Both the position numbers and the translations under genes were made by a program. A stretch of DNA of 64,000 nucleotides from Cryptosporangium arvum DSM 44712 (lineage in GTDB: Bacteria; Actinomycetota; Actinomycetes; Mycobacteriales; Cryptosporangiaceae): assembly GCF_000585375.1 (NCBI RefSeq), contig NZ_KK073874.1:8963913-9027912 (forward strand), written 5' to 3'. This document shows, piece after piece, positions 60,989-64,000 of the stretch (positions are counted from its first letter, which is position 1; every line of letters begins with the position of its first letter). The notes under the pieces were generated by a model. The model did no database searches. It had not been told where the DNA came from and saw nothing but the letters and a program-made list of their open reading frames with translations.

Positions 60989-62323
60989 CTAATTTTTGTC
61001 GTAGTGCCGGTCTAGAAGTGTGAACACCTCATCGAGGATCGCGAGGCCTTCTTTGGCCTCACCTTCGCTGACCGTGCAAGGGGGCACGACATGCATGCGG
61101 TTCATGTTGACGAACGGGATCAGGCCACGGCTCTTCGCCTCGGCGAGCAGCTCGGCCATCGGCGCGTTGTCGGCACCGGACGCGTTGTAGGGCACCAGCG
61201 GCTCGCGTGTCTCGCGGTCGCGAACCAGGTCCAGCGCCCAGAACACACCCAGGCCACGCACCTCGCCGATGATCGGGTGCCGGTCGGCGAGCTCACGAAG
61301 GCCGGGTCCGAACACCTCCTCGCCGATCCGGGCCGCGTTGGCGACGATCCCCTCGTCCTCCATCGCGTTGATCGTCGCCACCGCGGCCGCCGCCGCGAGC
61401 GGGTGCCCGGAGTAGGTCAGCCCACCCGGGAACGGGCGCTCGGCGAACGTCGCCGCGATCTCGTCGGAGATGATCACGCCACCCATCGGCACGTACCCGG
61501 AGTTCACGCCCTTCGCGAACGTGATCAGGTCCGGCGCGACGCCCCAGTGGTCCACCGCGAACCACTCGCCGGCCCGCCCGAACCCGGCCATCACCTCGTC
61601 GGCGACGAACACGATGCCGTACCGGTCGCACAGCTCACGCACCCCGGCCAGGTACGCACCCGGCGGCACCAGGATGCCGGCGGTGCCGGGGATCGTCTCC
61701 AGCACGATCGCGGCGATCGTCGACGGCCCCTCGAGCTGAATCGTGGCCTCGAGGTGCGCGAGCGCGCGGTCGCTCTCCTCTTCCTCGGTGGTCGCCCAGA
61801 ACGGCGAGCGGTAGAGGTAGGGCCCGAAGAAGTGGTGCACGTCGGTGGCCACGCCGTCGTTCGGCCAGCGCCGCGGGTCGCCGGTCATCTGGATCGCCGC
61901 ACCGGTGTTGCCGTGGTAGCTGCGGTAGGTGGTCAGCACCTTCCGGCGCCCGGTGTGCAGCCGGGCCATCCGTACCGCGTTCTCGTTGGCGTCCGCGCCG
62001 CCGTTGGTGAAGAAGACTTTGTTCAGGCCTTCCGGAGCCCGTTCGACGATCAGCCGCGCCGCTTCGCTCCGGACGTCGTTCGCGAACGCCGGAGCCACCG
62101 TGCACAGCCGCGCGGCCTGCTCCTGGATCGCGGCGACGACCTTCGGGTGCTGGTGCCCGATGTTCGTGAACACCAGCTGCGAGGTGAAGTCCAGGTACCT
62201 GGTGCCTTCCTCGTCCCACACGTAGGACCCCAGCGCGCCGTCGATCACCATCGGCTTGATCAGCGACTGGGCCGACCAGGAATGGAAAACATGGGCACGA
62301 TCGAGCTCGTAAGTACGAGACAT
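60989..62323 (-). CDS. Class III aminotransferase (omega-amino acid type)
   Basis: The 444-residue PLP enzyme has FFTNGGADANENAVRMAR, YRSYHGNTGAA, VFVADEVMAGFGR (Asp binding the PLP ring) and LITFAKGVNSGYVPMGG (Schiff-base Lys). Together with the methylmalonate-semialdehyde dehydrogenase upstream in the same operon, it points to catabolism of beta-alanine or a similar omega-amino acid to a semialdehyde and then acyl-CoA. The genes are 12 bases apart. Confidence 0.93.
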   Translation of the reverse strand: MSRTYELDRAHVFHSWSAQSLIKPMVIDGALGSYVWDEEGTRYLDFTSQLVFTNIGHQHPKVVAAIQEQAARLCTVAPAFANDVRSEAARLIVERAPEGLNKVFFTNGGADANENAVRMARLHTGRRKVLTTYRSYHGNTGAAIQMTGDPRRWPNDGVATDVHHFFGPYLYRSPFWATTEEEESDRALAHLEATIQLEGPSTIAAIVLETIPGTAGILVPPGAYLAGVRELCDRYGIVFVADEVMAGFGRAGEWFAVDHWGVAPDLITFAKGVNSGYVPMGGVIISDEIAATFAERPFPGGLTYSGHPLAAAAAVATINAMEDEGIVANAARIGEEVFGPGLRELADRHPIIGEVRGLGVFWALDLVRDRETREPLVPYNASGADNAPMAELLAEAKSRGLIPFVNMNRMHVVPPCTVSEGEAKEGLAILDEVFTLLDRHYDKN

Positions 62324-62335
62324 CGTGGTTGCTCC

Positions 62336-63820
<1,485 letters not shown>

Positions 63821-63916
63821 GAGTGGCTCCTCCGGTCAGGGGGCTGCGGCAACAACTGCTCCGGCTACCGTGACTCGGATCTGGACCACTCACAAGATCC
63901 AGTTCATGCTGACGTA

Positions 63917-64000
63917 ATGAGTCCAGTTTCGTTGCGACGGACCAGCGGTGTGCCGCTGTACCGGCAGCTCCGAGCCGCTCTGGAAGCCGAGATCCTGGCC
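63917..64000 (+). CDS. GntR-type regulator, start only (cut by window end)
   Basis: 28 codons are visible, with SGVPLYRQLRAALEAEILA, the entry helix of a GntR/MocR-type winged helix. It is divergent from mmsA and likely controls that operon. The gap of 96 bases has TGGACC and GATCCAG half-sites that may form the operator. Confidence 0.82.
   Translation, partial: MSPVSLRRTSGVPLYRQLRAALEAEILA

Overview
The window is very GC-rich, densely coded actinobacterial DNA. Supporting signs are frequent GTG starts, ATGA/GTGA stop-start overlaps, ECF sigma factors of the YCII/DGPF-linked type, an MMPL exporter, a GH6 cellulase, a PknB-like kinase, a GAF-SpoIIE phosphatase, purD and mmsA. The genus cannot be read from the sequence. 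No rRNA, tRNA, CRISPR array or intact insertion sequence was seen.

Region 1 (1-15,200) is the unusual part. It carries seven copies of a roughly 250-bp self-contained cassette: a conserved upstream block, a Shine-Dalgarno site, a 42-codon gene and a strong GC hairpin. Six copies encode an identical 42-residue peptide rich in Tyr, Asp, Asn and Cys with a basic core (RRRRHHKKR) and no aliphatic residues. The seventh (2704-2832) differs at five positions. Differences among the six are only synonymous third-position changes in Arg codons, while the upstream DNA has drifted more. Between the copies lie decayed genes: a DinB/maleylpyruvate-isomerase-like gene, an AraC regulator, RidA and GNAT tails, an IS5-type transposase tail and duplicated 3' ends of a PH-like membrane protein. 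Intact neighbours include an SDR, a VOC protein, a DrrAB-like ABC transporter and, just upstream of copy 7, a CPBP intramembrane protease.

Region 2 (8,400-31,100) holds small regulatory and metabolic units: a MarR/zinc-ribbon/methyltransferase operon, hydrolases, RidA proteins, a repeat-rich LRV/HEAT-like protein, the first ECF-DGPF module, an MMPL exporter divergent from a NarL-type two-component system, a PadR/membrane-protein pair with a perfect operator, a broken alkaline phosphatase, an ECF sigma factor with its membrane partner, and a DeoR regulator.

Region 3 (31,100-49,500) has the second ECF-DGPF module (with an SRPBCC gene), a lipoprotein esterase, a DUF1479 oxygenase divergent from a ROK regulator that contains an 8 x 18-bp minisatellite, an SMR guanidinium exporter under a guanidine-III riboswitch, a MarR/tautomerase pair, VOC and DinB proteins, a GAF-SpoIIE phosphatase, a serine-hydrolase pseudoenzyme, an FMN/2Fe-2S reductase with MOSC protein, a FadR-type regulator with acetamidase, and a DUF4396 gene behind a CsoR-like operator.

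Region 4 (49,400-64,000) has a four-helix/alpha-beta-hydrolase fusion, a nuclease-family protein, a Ser/Thr kinase, an MpaB-like oxygenase, the third ECF-DGPF module, a GH6 cellulase, a 1.5-kb GC-rich repeat tract without a convincing gene, an LMW tyrosine phosphatase, purD, and an aminotransferase/mmsA catabolic operon divergent from a GntR regulator cut by the window end. Convergent neighbours overlap tail to tail unusually often.
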